Origin: Phymatolithon calcareum
Taxonomy: Eukaryota > Rhodophyta > Florideophyceae > Hapalidiales
Reading direction: 5' to 3'
Assembly (NCBI GenBank): GCA_977006965.1
Contig: OZ345365.1
Location: 1,364,001 to 1,428,000 of the forward strand
DNA: 64,000 nucleotides
Position 1 is the first letter of the stretch. Every line of letters starts with the position of its first letter. Below the pieces are notes generated by a model that saw only the letters and a program-made list of their open reading frames with translations, made no database searches and had not been told where the DNA came from. A program made the translations under genes and the position numbers. Shown here piece by piece: positions 63,818-64,000 of this stretch.

Positions 63818-64000
63818 GCAATAATCAATCCACGCCGAGAGTACGCTATGCACCTAACACCGTGGACAGAAAACGTTCAGAGAGCCGTCAAGGAAGTTGA
63901 AAAAATGTTTTTCAAATAAGTCTTCGGGCCACTGGAACGAGGAAAGACGGATAGACTCCGTGTACTATGTCGAATCCAAGCTGCTTCCCATCGACGCAAA
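63818..64000 (+). mobile_element. right part of the LINE family-1 copy split by element 1
   Basis: Resumes the frame broken at 57543: INPRREYAMHLTPWTENVQ, VEKMFF, a TAA stop at about 63917, VFGPLERGKTDRLRVLCRIQ and HRRK. It is homologous to 3676-4044. It runs off the window. Confidence 0.8.

Overview
The window looks like nuclear DNA of a eukaryote with compact, apparently intronless genes in a dense bed of transposable elements. I see no operons, ribosome binding sites, CRISPR array, rRNA or tRNA. A Golgi-type GT14 glycosyltransferase family, long Sel1-like-repeat proteins, several non-LTR retrotransposon families and piggyBac-, hAT- and Mutator-like DNA transposons fit a transposon-rich alga such as a multicellular red alga. 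No marker gene proves this and the assignment is a guess.

Layout. The backbone is one gene cassette, a Sel1-repeat gene convergent with a GT14 gene and separated by about 2.5 kb of shared spacer, present five times. Unit A (1-3478; its Sel1 gene would lie left of the window), unit B (about 10.48-22.24 kb) and unit C (about 28.63-40.71 kb) are direct repeats, near-identical by eye. Units D (about 41.04-47.28 kb) and E (about 49.3-55.8 kb) are inverted and older. In D the GT14 gene is a pseudogene and the Sel1 gene is short. In E no GT14 gene is seen. Intact genes are three GT14 genes (1823-3094, 15201-16472, 33915-35186, all minus) and four Sel1 genes (10929-12680 and 29059-31266 plus; 46268-47281 and 53879-55786 minus). 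The Sel1 genes differ in length largely by 456-bp, four-repeat modules.

Mobile elements fill the rest. There is a decayed two-ORF LINE at 4.1-9.4 kb and a better preserved one at 57.5-63.8 kb. Many 5'-truncated LINE tails are present, several ending in a run of C. A miniature LTR retrotransposon (20297-21847) sits in unit B only. Three adjacent, related DNA transposons of about 1.96 kb share CTAG junctions (22334-28221). A fold-back MITE (28233-28627) and a hAT-like element (35569-36697) sit in unit C only. A gag-like pseudogene (50.2-51.2 kb) and a Mutator-like element (57550-58799) are also present. Because the cassette is duplicated, one copy often shows the empty site of an insertion in another, so element ends and target-site duplications can be read directly. 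At 57.2-64.0 kb four insertion events are nested in each other.

How it works together. The only plausible host functions are the type II membrane glycosyltransferases and the repeat-scaffold Sel1 proteins. They are duplicated as a pair, but a functional link between them is inference.
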